In this document: piece after piece, positions 51,553-62,300 of the stretch
Layout of the letters: each line of letters starts with the position of its first letter
Numbering within the stretch: position 1 is the first letter of the stretch
Origin: Pseudisothecium myosuroides
Lineage: Eukaryota; Streptophyta; Bryopsida; Hypnales; Lembophyllaceae
Direction of reading: 5' to 3'
Assembly: GCA_951799445.1 (NCBI GenBank)
Contig: OX637287.1
Coordinates: forward strand, 16,368,224-16,432,223
DNA length: 64,000 bases
Position numbers and translations under genes: made by a program
Notes under the pieces: model-generated
The model's input: only the letters and a program-made list of their open reading frames with translations
The model's database searches: none
Told to the model about the DNA's origin: nothing

Positions 51553-51705
51553 CAAGGTTGTCATACCGGACGGACGGATGGTTCGCCCGTCCGATAGAAG
51601 TCTCGCCCGTCCGATGTGGTCAACACTAAGTAGACTTTCTTTAATTGAAAAAACAAGTGATTTGGCTGCCACTTTGACGCCACCTGGCTACCAAGTAGGA
51701 TTTAG

Positions 51706-51880
51706 GGCGCGGACGTCACCGGTAAGGGCGCGGACTTTAGTCAGGGCGCGGACGTAATCTTGCCAGGGCGGGGACAGAATTGTGTCGGGGCGTGGACGGT
51801 AGTCAGGTCGTGGACGGAAGTAGTCGGGTCGTGGACGATTTTTTAAGGCGCGGACGGAAGTAGTCAGGGTGCGGACGATT
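51706..51880 (+). repeat. Subterminal GGGCGCGGACG array
   Basis: About nine diverged copies of GGGCGCGGACG spaced 17-29 bp apart. Later copies are changed mostly by C-to-T transitions (GGTCGTGGACG), which fits decay of methylated CpG. Repeated subterminal motifs near hAT ends commonly serve as transposase binding sites; that role here is inference. Confidence 0.75.
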
Positions 51881-52136
51881 TTTTTAAATTGGAGCCAAAT
51901 TGAATTTATTTATTTTTGAATGAAAGGGGTCCTTGTACAACCAAACCATATTTTTTTCATTGGGGCCAAGTGGAACTAATTCCTTATGAATTTAAAAGTA
52001 AAGGAAGAGGAACCTTGCTCCATGGACTCGTATTTTATTCCCTTGAAGGCGAATGAATTTAATTCATTCTCCATTAAGAAGCAATAAAGGGGCCCTCATT
52101 CAATTAAACCATATTTTTTTGCATTGTAGGCAAAAA

Positions 52137-53240
52137 ATTACTAATTCCATTGTCCCCTCGGGAGACAAATGGGATTTTGGGCAGATACCTACGGGCTGAA
52201 TTTTTGTCCTGATTTTTTGAAACTTTTTTGCAGATAGAAAAACTTATAAGTTTCGTGGGAATATTAATTTTTTTTAGTCGGTGCCTGGGAACAAAAATTA
52301 TGCCCAAATAAGCTCAAAACAAAGGAGAGGGGTTTCAGCAAAAAAAAATTTGCAGAAATTTGAATTTTTTTTTTTAGTTTTTTTTGCCATAGATTATATT
52401 TTTGTCTATCTAGGAAGCTTTGATTCATTCCATTTGGATTTGTTATGAGAAAGTTATAGACAATCTTATTTTTTGGGCACTTAGAGCATTTTCCTGAAAA
52501 AAAATAACTTGTAGGATTCATTTCCGAATGCAATTTTTACAATTAAAAAATAAATAAAAAATCCTTATGGTTTGGATTTTTTGCTAGAACAATCTCACCA
52601 TTGGGATTAATGCATTTTAATTCCATATAAAAGATATTTAGGTTTTAGATTTTCCTACTATCTTGTACCTACTTCTACTTTTAAAAAAATTTAATAATGA
52701 AAATTAAGTTTTTTTAAATTTTCTTTTTTTTGCTAGACTCTCAACTCAATTCTCCATTGTAAAGATTTAAAGCTCAACACTTTGTAGTGCAAAAATTAAA
52801 AGTTTAAAATGTTCAAAGTCAAAAAATCTAGTTCCACAATGTGTTGAAAAACTTGTTTTTTGCACTTAAAATGCAACGGTCAATATTTTTTATAATTGAT
52901 TCCACACATCCTACTATCCTAGACATAGTAGTCTTCTTTTTTGTACGCTTCTACTAAAAAATTCAAATACATCCCATACACAAAAAAATATCAAAGTGGG
53001 AAGATTTATTGGAAAATTTCATTGTCAAAACATTGTTAAGCCTTCAGAGGTTGAACATAACTATCTTGCAATCTACTTGCTCAAATTTTCAAGAATTTCG
53101 TCCAAACATTTTTATACTAGTCTAATACAATATCCTACAGCTAGGTATGGAAAAAAAATTCAATTACGTACAACATCTAAGAAAAATTTAAAAATAATTT
53201 ATCATCCTGTTTTGAATTTTAGAGTAGAAAGAGGAGCTCA
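52137..53240 (+). mobile_element. TTAA-family element B4, decayed, inside the hAT-like element
   Basis: Family B blocks appear in order from 52150: 'tgtcccctcgggagacaaa', 'tgggcagatacc', 'gcctgggaacaaaaattatg', 'ctttgattcattccatttgga', 'aacttgtaggattcattt', then a right end reduced to cttcagaggttgaa near 53053. Family-type interior (atcttgcaatctact ... tatcctacagct) resumes after that to about 53240, so either two copies overlap or the copy is rearranged. Confidence 0.6.
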
Positions 53241-53389
53241 TTATATACATATGAGGTGGTAGGAGGTACAACAACCCACATGAGATATGTTAATTACAAT
53301 TAGTGCTTAGGAGTTCCATCGCTCATGGTGAGCTCAAATTAAAGTAGGATTTTAGAGGTTGAAAACTTGATGTACTATCCTATTACCAA

Positions 53390-54660
53390 ACCCAAAACCG
53401 TTGAACTTTTCTGCAAGCAAAAAAACGATTGTATTTTACTTCAATTCCAAACATAAGTAGATGTCTAGATTACAATTATCAAAGGAACCATTTAACTTGA
53501 ATCCAAAAATAAAACAAATTGTATTTGATTTTTTTCCAAAACAATTCTAGTATCTAATTTTTTTTGTTTTTAAAAACAACCTAAACCCAAAAATAAAAGA
53601 AGAGGTATTTGATTTCAATTCCTAAATCCAAACATAATTAGATTCTTGTAACTGAAATGAAGCATTGAACGTTTGAACTCGATTCCAAAAAGCAAGTAAC
53701 TTGAAATTGATGACAATACCTAAACCTTTGCAGTAGTTTTATCCTCCAATTACAAAAATATAACTTGTAATTGCTAATTATAGAAATTGACCCTTGAACT
53801 AGAACTGAGATTCTCCATTCTATATTTGAATTGAATACCCAACCCTTGTAGCCTTTGATTACAGAAGTAGACCCTGCAAGGTTGCAACTTGAATCCCCAA
53901 GATCTATATCCTATATTTAATAGGAATTCCAAAATCTTGTAGCCTCTACATAGTACTTACAAAAGTAAATCCTTTAATCCCAACCAAATATAAAATAACT
54001 TGTATTTGGTTTGAATTCCCAATCCTTGTATCTTCCATTAACACAAATGAACCCTTAAAGTAGAACCCAAAAATATTAACTTGTATTTGAAGAGATTTCC
54101 AAACCCTTATAACCCGTACTTCAACTTGAAGCCCTTGAAGTACAAGCACATAACATTTAACTTGTATTTGATTTGAATTTTAAATACTTAGAACAACAAT
54201 TTACCAACACCATAAAGGCTTCAACTATAACTAAACAAAACTTAACTTCTATTTGATTTGAAATCAAAACCCTTGTAGCATCCAGTAACAAGACTAAAGC
54301 CTTGAACTTGCTTCAAAACCACTAGAACTTGCATTTTGTTTCCTTTCCAAATCCTTGTAGCCTCTATTTTCAAAAATAAATCCTTGAACTACATTTGAAT
54401 ACATTGTAATACGTAATGATGTGAATTCCAATTTCCAAACCCCTGTAGCCCCCATTACCAAAAATAAACCCATTCAATTAGAACTCTACAAAATATAAGA
54501 TGTGTTTGATTTGTTTTTTGAACTCTGAACCCTTTTAGTTTCTATTTGGAGAATTCGAAAATGCATCCTTCAACTTGAATTTAAAAAAATGTGTACCTTG
54601 TCTTTCGTTATAAATCCAAAAACTTCTAGCATCTAATTTCAAATTTTTTTTTCTTGAAGT
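53390..54660. repeat. Degenerate tandem repeat, period about 81 bp (block 1)
   Basis: Repeated words 'aacttgtatttgatttgaat', 'aaacccttgtagcc' and 'cccttgaactagaa' recur throughout. For example cttgtatttg occurs at 53999, 54080 and 54161, giving an 81-bp period. Units are much diverged. The same kind of repeat returns at 55130-56040. Non-coding. Confidence 0.8.
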
Positions 54661-54689
54661 GTGCAAGTTAATTTTCATTTTCTAAAATC

Positions 54690-55130
54690 TCCTTTTTTTT
54701 TGGGTGGGTCCTAGTTCTCAAGTGCTTGATGAAGGCAAGAAGGAGAAGTCCGGCCCCAAGAAGGGAGCGACATGCTTCCATACATTGTCTTTGAACTAAA
54801 AAAGTGGTTGGACCTCTTAATGCATCCATGGACTTGAAGATATTCTCTGAACTCAAATAAAAGGCTGGCTGCATTAATGGGTTCCCCTCTCCATGGGAAA
54901 GAAGAATCCCATGCCAATTTCAAATGTTGAAGCTGAATTTCACTCCCCCTTGTTGTCCTGCTCAACGTCCGCGCCCCTCCAGGACGTCTGCGCCCATACG
55001 TCCGCGCCCTGACCTGGGCGTATGTGTGGAAACTTATCCAAGTGATAGACCTGAACTCCCTCCAAGCCAAATTTGAACTCCCTCCATGACAAACTTGAAC
55101 ACGCAAACTCACAAACTTGAACACACAAGT
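54690..55130. repeat. Module M, intact copy, with three inverted CGTCCGCGCCC motifs
   Basis: Starts tgggtgggtcctagttctca and includes 'aagtccggccccaagaaggg', 'ccatggacttgaag' and 'gggttcccctctccatggg', then three CGTCCGCGCCC-type motifs at about 54965-55015. The same module is present at 56080-58070, where it is interrupted by the 1.62-kb insertion. This copy therefore shows the uninterrupted site. Confidence 0.85.
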
Positions 55131-56040
55131 ATCTTAACTAGTACTTCATTTCAATCCCAAACCCTCTAGTAGCCCCTTACAAAAAGAACCCGTTGAAGGT
55201 GAATTCCAAAAAAATTTGAACAAGTATTTCATCTCAAATCCAAAGCCTTCTACGATCCTATTACCAAAATACACCGTTGAACTTACATTCTAAAATAACT
55301 TAACTAGTATTTGATTTCAATACCAAACCCTTTCAGTATCCCATTACACAAATAAAATTTTCAAATGGAATGATTGAATTCCAAAATAACATGACTAGTA
55401 TTTCATTTCAATCCCAAACCGCTTTGGTATCCCCATTACAAAAAAGTACCATTGAACTTGAATTAAAAATTAACTTAAGTAGTATTTGATTCAATACCAA
55501 ACCATTCTAGGATTCCATTACACAAATAAAATTTTCCTGTTGAATGATTGAATATTTGAATTCCAATAAAACTTGACCAGTATTTCATTTCAATCCCAAA
55601 CCGGTTTGGTATCCCCATTACAAAAATAAACCATTGAACTTGAATTCCAAAATAACGTAACTAGTATTTCATTTCAATACCAACCCCTTTTGGTATCCCC
55701 ATTATAAGAATATACCATTGAAGTCTTGAAGACCCAAACCCTTGTAGCCTCTTTTTCCAAAAACAAACCCTTGAAGTATATTTCAATGTATTATAATTTG
55801 TATTTGATTTCAATCCAAACCCTTGTAGCTATTTATTTCAAAAATAAAGCCTTGAACAAAAAGCCAAAAAAGTATAAGTTGGTTATGATTTGATTTGTAA
55901 ACTTCAAACCCTAAATCCCAAATAAGTTCTATTTAGAAGAATAAAAAACGAATCCTTGAACTCGAATTTAAACAAATATGTACCTTGTCTTTCATTAGGA
56001 CTCCAAACCCTTTGGGATTCTACTCACACAAATTTTGTCC
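55130..56040. repeat. Degenerate tandem repeat, 80-95 bp period (block 2)
   Basis: Words 'aactagtatttcatttcaat', 'cccaaaccctt', 'tatccccattacaaaaa' and 'ccattgaacttgaattcc' recur about every 80-95 bp, at roughly 55313, 55394, 55476, 55574 and 55660. Related to block 1 to the left of module M, so the hAT-like element contains a larger internal duplication (tandem block plus module, twice). Confidence 0.8.
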
Positions 56041-56217
56041 TTCTTGTTTGAAAGTTCAGTTTCATTTTCTAAATTTTTTTTTTGGGTGGGTCCTAGTTCT
56101 CAAGTGCTTGATGAAGGCAAAAAGGAGAAGTCCGGCCCCAAGAAGGGAGCGACATGCTTCCATACATTGTCTTTGAACTGAAAAAGTGGTTGGACCTCTT
56201 AATGCAGCCATTGACTT

Positions 56218-57837
56218 CACGGGGGGGTCACTTAGAAAAACTTAGCAAACAACGTGTGACATAATATAGGGAGGTTTTAATTCACGGTGGCTAAAATTTA
56301 GAAATAACTTAGAGCTAATATACGGTGTACTAAATCATGTGCACTCAATTATAAGTAAGATACCTAGGGGAATAATACCTCATAGTTAATTTTATTTTTT
56401 CTAAGATAGGGTCCTAGATATGGATCCTAGGAGTTTATTGTTATTAGGTTCAATTTATGGAACTATTCAACAACCTACCTGGATGGAAGAATGCTAATAC
56501 TGCCTGGGTGGACAAATTTATTTCCTGTATCTGTTGGCATTTGGCAGCAACGTGGCACCTTGTGAGTGGGTAGGGTTTGGAGTACACGGTTTGGGTTCAC
56601 GCAGTGTGTTTTAAAGGTTCAATTTGGAGCAGCCAGATCACAGAGATTTCTGAGTCTTTGTCATTTCTTTGAGTGCCCCATCTAAATTTTGCAGTTGCTC
56701 GCATGTTCTATAGTTGCATAGTGTGATGTGCTTCAACAGTGCAAACATCCTGGGATTGCTGTGTTTTTCAACTGCTGGCCTTTTCTTGTACATTCTTATT
56801 TTTGCATTTTAGCCTTTTTTCTTGCTTGGCTTTGTGATGTTGGGACTTCCCTATCATTCTTACTTGACATGAAGGAATTGTTTTGGTTTACAGACTTCAA
56901 ATGTTGTTATTTACAATGTGACTTAGTATTTGAAACATGTGTTATCATTCTTGAATCATAGTATGTGCTGTACTGTACATTGTTTGTAAAGTCTGACTCT
57001 AAATCCATGTTCTCTTAAACTTAATGCATTTTCAAATTGCTCCTTTACTTCAATTTTTTTACGGATGTAAGTAGCTTTGAGGGGCTTTTTCCTTAGCAAT
57101 TTTTTTTTGGCTCCCGATAGGATAAGGTATATTTTCCTTCCCTAAATTTTTTAACTTAAGGTAGTTTATGATTTTATTACCTTCCTATTTTTTTGGACTC
57201 AAGTTAGTTTAGGATTTTCTCCTTCTCCATTTTTTGGGACTCAAGGTAATTAAGTATTTTTCCCTTCCCATTTTTTTGGACTTAAGTTAGTTTAAGATTT
57301 TTTTTACTTCCCATTTTTTTGGGACTCAAGGTAGTTTAAGATTTTTTCCCTTCCCATTTTTTTGGTCTCAAGGTAGTTTAGGATTTTTTTTCCTTCCCAT
57401 TTTTTTGAGCTCAAGGTAGTTTAAGATTTTTTCCCTTCCCATTTTTTGGACTCAAGGTAGTTTAAGATTTTTTGTCCTTTCCATTTTGGCGGACCAAAGG
57501 TACTTTGTGATTTTTGTCCTTCTCATTATTTTTGGTGGCTTCAGGTAGTTTACAATTTATGGGCTTCCAAATTTCTTCCGTGCCATTTGTTATTGTCTTT
57601 AATCTTGGTACTTGCCTTTTTTACTTTACTTTTTTTCATTATAATGAAATTAGGGTATTAAAAAATGCTCCTCCTTGCAAATTCAAAGTAATGGTACAGA
57701 GGCTTAAAATACCATGAATTCAAAAATTAGGTAATAATAGGGACCATTTAATTGACCCGGAATATCTAAATACCCCCCTAAAAAAAACCTTGGCCGCACG
57801 TGATATCCAAAGGTCCACATAGAGTGACCCCCCCGTG
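56218..57837. mobile_element. Nested hAT-like element (1,620 bp)
   Basis: The terminal inverted repeats are a perfect 15 bp, CACGGGGGGGTCACT. A perfect 8-bp target duplication ATTGACTT flanks it at 56210-56217 and 57838-57845. The related, uninterrupted module at 54690-55130 has a single cATGGACTTgaag at the same place, an empty site. The interior is AT-rich, with a 50-60-bp tandem repeat near the right side and no transposase. The perfect duplication implies a younger insertion than the element that houses it. Confidence 0.9.
57060..57560. repeat. Tandem repeat, period about 55 bp
   Basis: Units of the form ttttttggactcaaggtagt followed by ttaagattttttcccttccca recur eight or so times with small changes. 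T-rich on the plus strand, non-coding, within the 1.62-kb element. Confidence 0.85.
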
Positions 57838-57974
57838 ATTGACTTGAAGATATTCCCTGAACTCAAATGAAGGACTGGCTGCATTAATGGGTTCCCCCTC
57901 TCCATGGGAAAGAAGAATCTCATGACCAAGTTCAATGCGAATTTGACTTCCCCCTACACTATGGCTGAGGAGTG

Positions 57975-58070
57975 GGACGTCCGCGCCCCGACGAATCCGT
58001 CCGCGCCCAGTACAGTCCCTGCCTTGACGATGACGTCCGCGCCTTGACTTGCACGTCCGCGCCCTAATTC
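57975..58070 (-). repeat. Subterminal CGTCCGCGCCC array, right end
   Basis: About five copies of CGTCCGCGCCC or close variants, the complement of the motif at the left end (51706-51880). The inverted placement at the two ends of the hAT-like element supports them as parts of its terminal structure. Confidence 0.75.
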
Positions 58071-58210
58071 TAGCATGGACCGCCAGCGTGGAAGCGACTT
58101 GCCAATTGAAAAATTTCAAAAATGAAAGGTGCATAATTGTCTGGACCGTCCGTCCGTCTAGTCCAGTTCGCCCATCCGATCACCCCAACCCGTCCGGTAT
58201 GACAACCCTG

Positions 58211-59354
58211 AATATTGGCCCACCTAACCGAATAAACTCTCTCACGACAATCCTCCAAAATATGCAAATAACACAATATCACATACAAACTGCTGCTGCA
58301 ACATCCAATAATGTAAAGTGAACAAAAACTCCAATTGGAATAAACTCACGTACACAACCAACTCTAATCCAACAAATATAGTTTTGCCCCGATTACCAAC
58401 CTATGCAACTACCCCCAATTAAAATTCCCACTGCAATATAGCTAGTACACTAATGGATCATTTGTACCACCTAAATGACATAAAGATGGCCATTGGATAC
58501 GTAAAAAAGCGGGATATGGCATATAAAATCCTGCTAAAAAAGAAATCCAAATTTCTTAACAACTACTAGGTCTACAAACCAGTTTTAGAACCGAGCTAAT
58601 GGCCATACATAAAATACTACGCATAATCACTACCAAACATCCGCATGAACCAGCACACATAATCATCAAGTGTCGAAATTGTCTATATGTACACAATATA
58701 CAGCTAAAACATCCTATGCTACACCATAACCATGCAGATAAAATCATATTAGAATCTATGGTAGAAATGCTATAAAGTCAAACACAACCTACGACGATTT
58801 ATAAAATTAAAGCCCACATCAATATTAAAGAAAATGAAGAAGCGGACAAACTCGCTAAAAATGGTACCACAAATGAATACAAATTTGCCTCAAAATCATA
58901 CGAATTTGTGCATACAACGCCATTTTACTACCAAAAAGACAAATGGCCAAGCTCAACCCTGTTAGATGCCTCAAAACATATATCACCAAGCATGATTGTG
59001 ATAAAAATTTGGATATATTGGCACAATGATTCCCTAACATTAGCAAATGGACACTTAATCCCGATATAGATAATGACCTCTCTAATGAATTTTGGTCTAA
59101 CCCTAAAATAACAGATTCATAAAAAACAAGCTTACTAAAATTCCGCACCAGCCAATACATGGCAAATGCTAGAATGTACTCTTCAAATGCAATCAACACT
59201 ATATTCACACCATCAAAATCAAAAGACATAACAAAGCAATATGGGAATTGAGAAAACTAATCCTATCCATCGAAAAAACTAGAAACTATACTCTCATGAA
59301 TGAAGGAACATTCAACAATAACACACAAGAAAATACAATCCTCCCATGGCTTCT
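58211..59354 (+). mobile_element. Retroelement ORF relic, segment 2: thumb-like region and RNase H
   Basis: Plus-strand coding resemblance runs almost unbroken but in shifting frames: LTTILQNMQITQYHIQTAAA, then LPRLPTYATTPN, MDHLYHLNDIKMAIGYVKKR, then from 58572 an RNase H region. Its markers are RTELMAIHKIL with the acidic Glu, NHADKIILESM and KAHINIKENEEADKLAK. The position expected to hold the Asp of a DC.N motif reads KC.N here. One in-frame TAA lies at about 58771. Further on are KWTLNPDIDNDLSNEFW, LLKFRTSQYMANAR, WELRKLILSI and YTLMNEGTFNN, ending NTILPWLL. Frameshifts and stops show it is dead. I see no endonuclease or palm (xxDD) motif, so the element is 5'-truncated here; it is best called non-LTR type. 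Confidence 0.75.
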
Positions 59355-61785
59355 AAGATACCCCCCCCAATATTCCCGACTAGTGACCCATTCCCGACCT
59401 ATAGGTGCACGTATTTCTGACCACGCTTAGAATGCGTTCTTTTTTCGTTTTCAAGGTTGGAACTAATAAATACATGACACTTGTCCCAAGTTCTGAAAAA
59501 AAAAGTAGGAAATAATGATTATGTAAAAAGTTATTGAGTGATCGGAATTAGAAGAGTCTAGACATTGGCTATGGGTCCGGCGCACTTTTTGCCTTCCAAA
59601 ATTCATAGTAATTTCTCGGGGGGGTCAGTGTGTAAAAAAATAAGGGGATAGGTGCGAACACCAAGTATTTTTTAGGGGGGTATTTTTTTTTTTTAAAATT
59701 TTTAAACACGCTATCATTATATAATTTCCTACTTTGGGTTATTAGAGAAGGGGCTTACATTACTTATAATTCTAAATTGATATGAATAAATGATATGGTA
59801 ATTTAGATTAAAAAAAAATTCTACTGCAATTTCTGTCCTACATTAAATTTCTTTCAAACTTTCTTTTCTTTCCCCCACTAATGACTACTTACAACTAGAA
59901 CTCAACAGAAAAGTGTAGTCAATACTACTATTGTATCTTCCATAAAAATTGTCAATGACACGCATTTACTAGGAAGGGATCATATTATTGAATGCTATCA
60001 ATTGAACTTTAGGTTTAGGTCCTTTTTACATGATTAATATGAATGATACAGAGATTGCTTTTTGATATCAACTTTACTTTAACTTACATTGTTTGATTCA
60101 ATGTACATGTCTTCACCGTATGCACAATAATATGTAAAAATTCTTTTTGCACTATCATGGTAGTATGAAGTCATAGTATGAAATAGAATGCAAAAATATT
60201 TTTGTACAATCATGGTAGTATGAAATGGTAGTATGCAATGGTAGTATGAAATAGAATGTCCTCATTGTATTTACAAACACAATGAGTGAAAAAAAATGTG
60301 CTTATCATGTCTAGTTATGGAGACACAAACAAAACTGAGCTTGTACACCTGAATTCAAACATGCAGTACTATAACTAATGGGAAAACTAGAAAGCCACTT
60401 GAAGCCAGCTACCGTCTACAATATAAATTAGTAAAGTCAAACACTTGTGTCTACAATAGAAACATCCAAAGCCGTCAATATTAAGCAATTCAACATAGTT
60501 GGAGACACTTTTTCCTAAAAATAACATTTATGTAGTATTAGCAAGTGAAAATCATGAATATTCCAAAAAAAAAATTAGATTTTTTGGATGTGGTATGTAA
60601 TTTTTATGATTTTTCAAAGTGCTAGCTCCCTGACCATTGAAATTGTCACATAGGTGGACCCTAAATTGAAATTTGCAAAAATCCGTAGTTAGTAAATCAA
60701 AGTTAAGTATATGTCTTTCAAATGCGTCAACAAATCAAAGAAAGTTAAGCATTTGTAGGACACATTGATGAAAGTCTAAAGACACATTTAGTGATAATCT
60801 AAAGTACAAGAATGGGAACATGGTCGCTTTTGGGTGTTTCTATCGTACATCAATTCAGAAACATCAACAATCAATCCTTAGGAGGAGGCCTTGTCCAAGC
60901 TGCCTCAAGCTATCGGACAACATAACTTTGACCCATGGGCTGCAATGAATTTCAAAAAAATAAATTTTGGCATGTCACACAAACATTCAACTCCAGTATA
61001 AATTTTTAAAAATAATGTGCAAAATTCAAACCGTATAACCCTGCCCAGAGTTTTTAAAAGAGTGCAATGTTTGAAGTTCCCAAAAAATTCTAGTAGAATT
61101 ACCTTTTTGGTGTTGACAGTATTTGTGTTTCATTTTTAAAACAAAATCATTCATTACAGATATAAAGTTAAGAGTACTCAAAATTGAAGTTAATTGCAAA
61201 ATTTTACAACCTCATAAGTTCTTGCGGGTACTAAATATGGTGTATGATGCAAGTCGGGATGTCTAAATTTCTAACAATCTGTGATTAGCTCATTTTCTAA
61301 GTTGCATGACAGCCACCTAAAGCCAGCCAACGTCTACTACAAAAATTAGTAAAGTCTATAAAATTATTGAACACTTTGAATATGCCATTCACAAGGCAAC
61401 AACATTTAATACTTTTGGTCAAAAAAAAGAATAAAAAGGGGGGTATCCTAGGTCTAATTTTTTTCTAATTGGACCTATTTTTCTATACCCTATAGTAGTT
61501 TAAAGACATGTCATGGAATTTTTGTACCCTATAGTATAAAAAATCAAATTATAATTTTTATCTCAAATGTTTTTTAGGCACCCTATCATTTGTTCGCACG
61601 TAGTTTTCTACTGCTCCCGCTCACTGCACCCCCCGAGAGTAATTTCAATTCAAGAGATAAAATTACCAATTTTTTTGCAATCCATATCATTTCTATTTAT
61701 GTACCTCTGAAAAATATTTGTTTTGCCTTCACTACTCTAGACCATGTCGGAATTCCTTATTCGGTCGGTTATGGGGGGGTACCTT
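59355..61785. mobile_element. About 2.4-kb insertion with C-rich inverted ends
   Basis: Splits the retroelement ORF: the left side stops at ...PWLL and the family continues at 61790. The ends are AAGATACCCCCCC and, as complement of the right end, AAGGTACCCCCCC. Further in, left (about 59600-59690) and right (about 61435-61650) subterminal parts are diverged inverted relatives sharing a ctcgggggg..cagtg block and gtgcgaac. A local direct repeat 'atggtagtatgaa' occurs around 60165-60250. No transposase. The target duplication cannot be resolved, so the superfamily is open. Confidence 0.6.
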
Positions 61786-61789
61786 ACTT

Positions 61790-62090
61790 TATTCTTGCAT
61801 AAGACAAAAATGTTAGTGCAACACTAGATTCAAACCAGATATCCTCTGTGTTAAAGGGCTCCTCTACATACCAAAACAACCCACCAACTAACCCAGACAA
61901 TGATCTCACAATACAATTCATTGAATTCACATACTCTAATGACAGATTCTCGCTAGTAACAATAGATAATAAAACCCAAAAATACCAACCACTAATCAAT
62001 AGTATCATTGCCCAAGGGTGGAATGTAGACCCACTAATTGTCATTATAGCAGGGGCTAGAGGAACAACACATGCTAGTATGTGAGCCCAA
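61790..62090 (+). mobile_element. Retroelement ORF relic, segment 3: C-terminal region
   Basis: Continues the ORF after the 2.4-kb insertion. A Cys-containing stretch with one stop leads to RFKPDILCVKG at about 61826-61858. After a frame change come NPDNDLTIQFIEFTYSNDRF, KYQPLINSIIAQGWNV and PLIVIIAGARGTTHASM, then a stop near 62084. An A-rich stretch (aaacaaacaaaacaaaataa) at about 62265-62287 may mark the old 3' end. The well-kept C-terminal region suggests it was under selection in the active element. Confidence 0.7.
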
Positions 62091-62300
62091 GAATGCGAGC
62101 TTGTGAGCATTGAGCCTAGAATATAGACACCTATAAACCCTATAATCATAGATGGTTTCTATAGTATATACACCTATAACATAGATGTGTAGTATTCTAG
62201 ACTCATGGGCTTACACTCCTATGCTCACATAATAGCAACTTTGGGTCTAGGAGATCTCGTTGTAACAAACAAACAAAACAAAATAAAAGACCTAACTTAA

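Larger units (their letters stand above)
51553..58210. mobile_element. Large non-autonomous hAT-like element (6,658 bp with nested inserts)
   Basis: The ends are CAAGGTTGTCATACCGGACG (left) and, as complement of the right end, CAGGGTTGTCATACCGGACG. Flanking 8-bp repeats are AATATCGG (51545-51552) and AATATTGG (58211-58218), one difference apart. An 8-bp duplication and ends starting CA fit the hAT superfamily. Both subterminal regions, each about 330 bp, are inverted relatives of one another. They carry arrays of GGGCGCGGACG (left, about nine units at 51706-51880) or its complement (right, about five units at 57975-58070). The interior holds a TTAA-family copy, 80-95-bp tandem repeats, a duplicated module and a second hAT-like element. 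No transposase frame is seen, so it must have moved in trans. Confidence 0.8.

Noticed and set aside
53390..56040. CRISPR-like array
   Set aside because: Repeats are long (about 81-95 bp), diverged, without unique spacers, and lie in a plant transposon.
51370..62090. LTR retrotransposon
   Set aside because: No long direct terminal repeats, primer-binding site or integrase; the coding order fits a non-LTR element instead.
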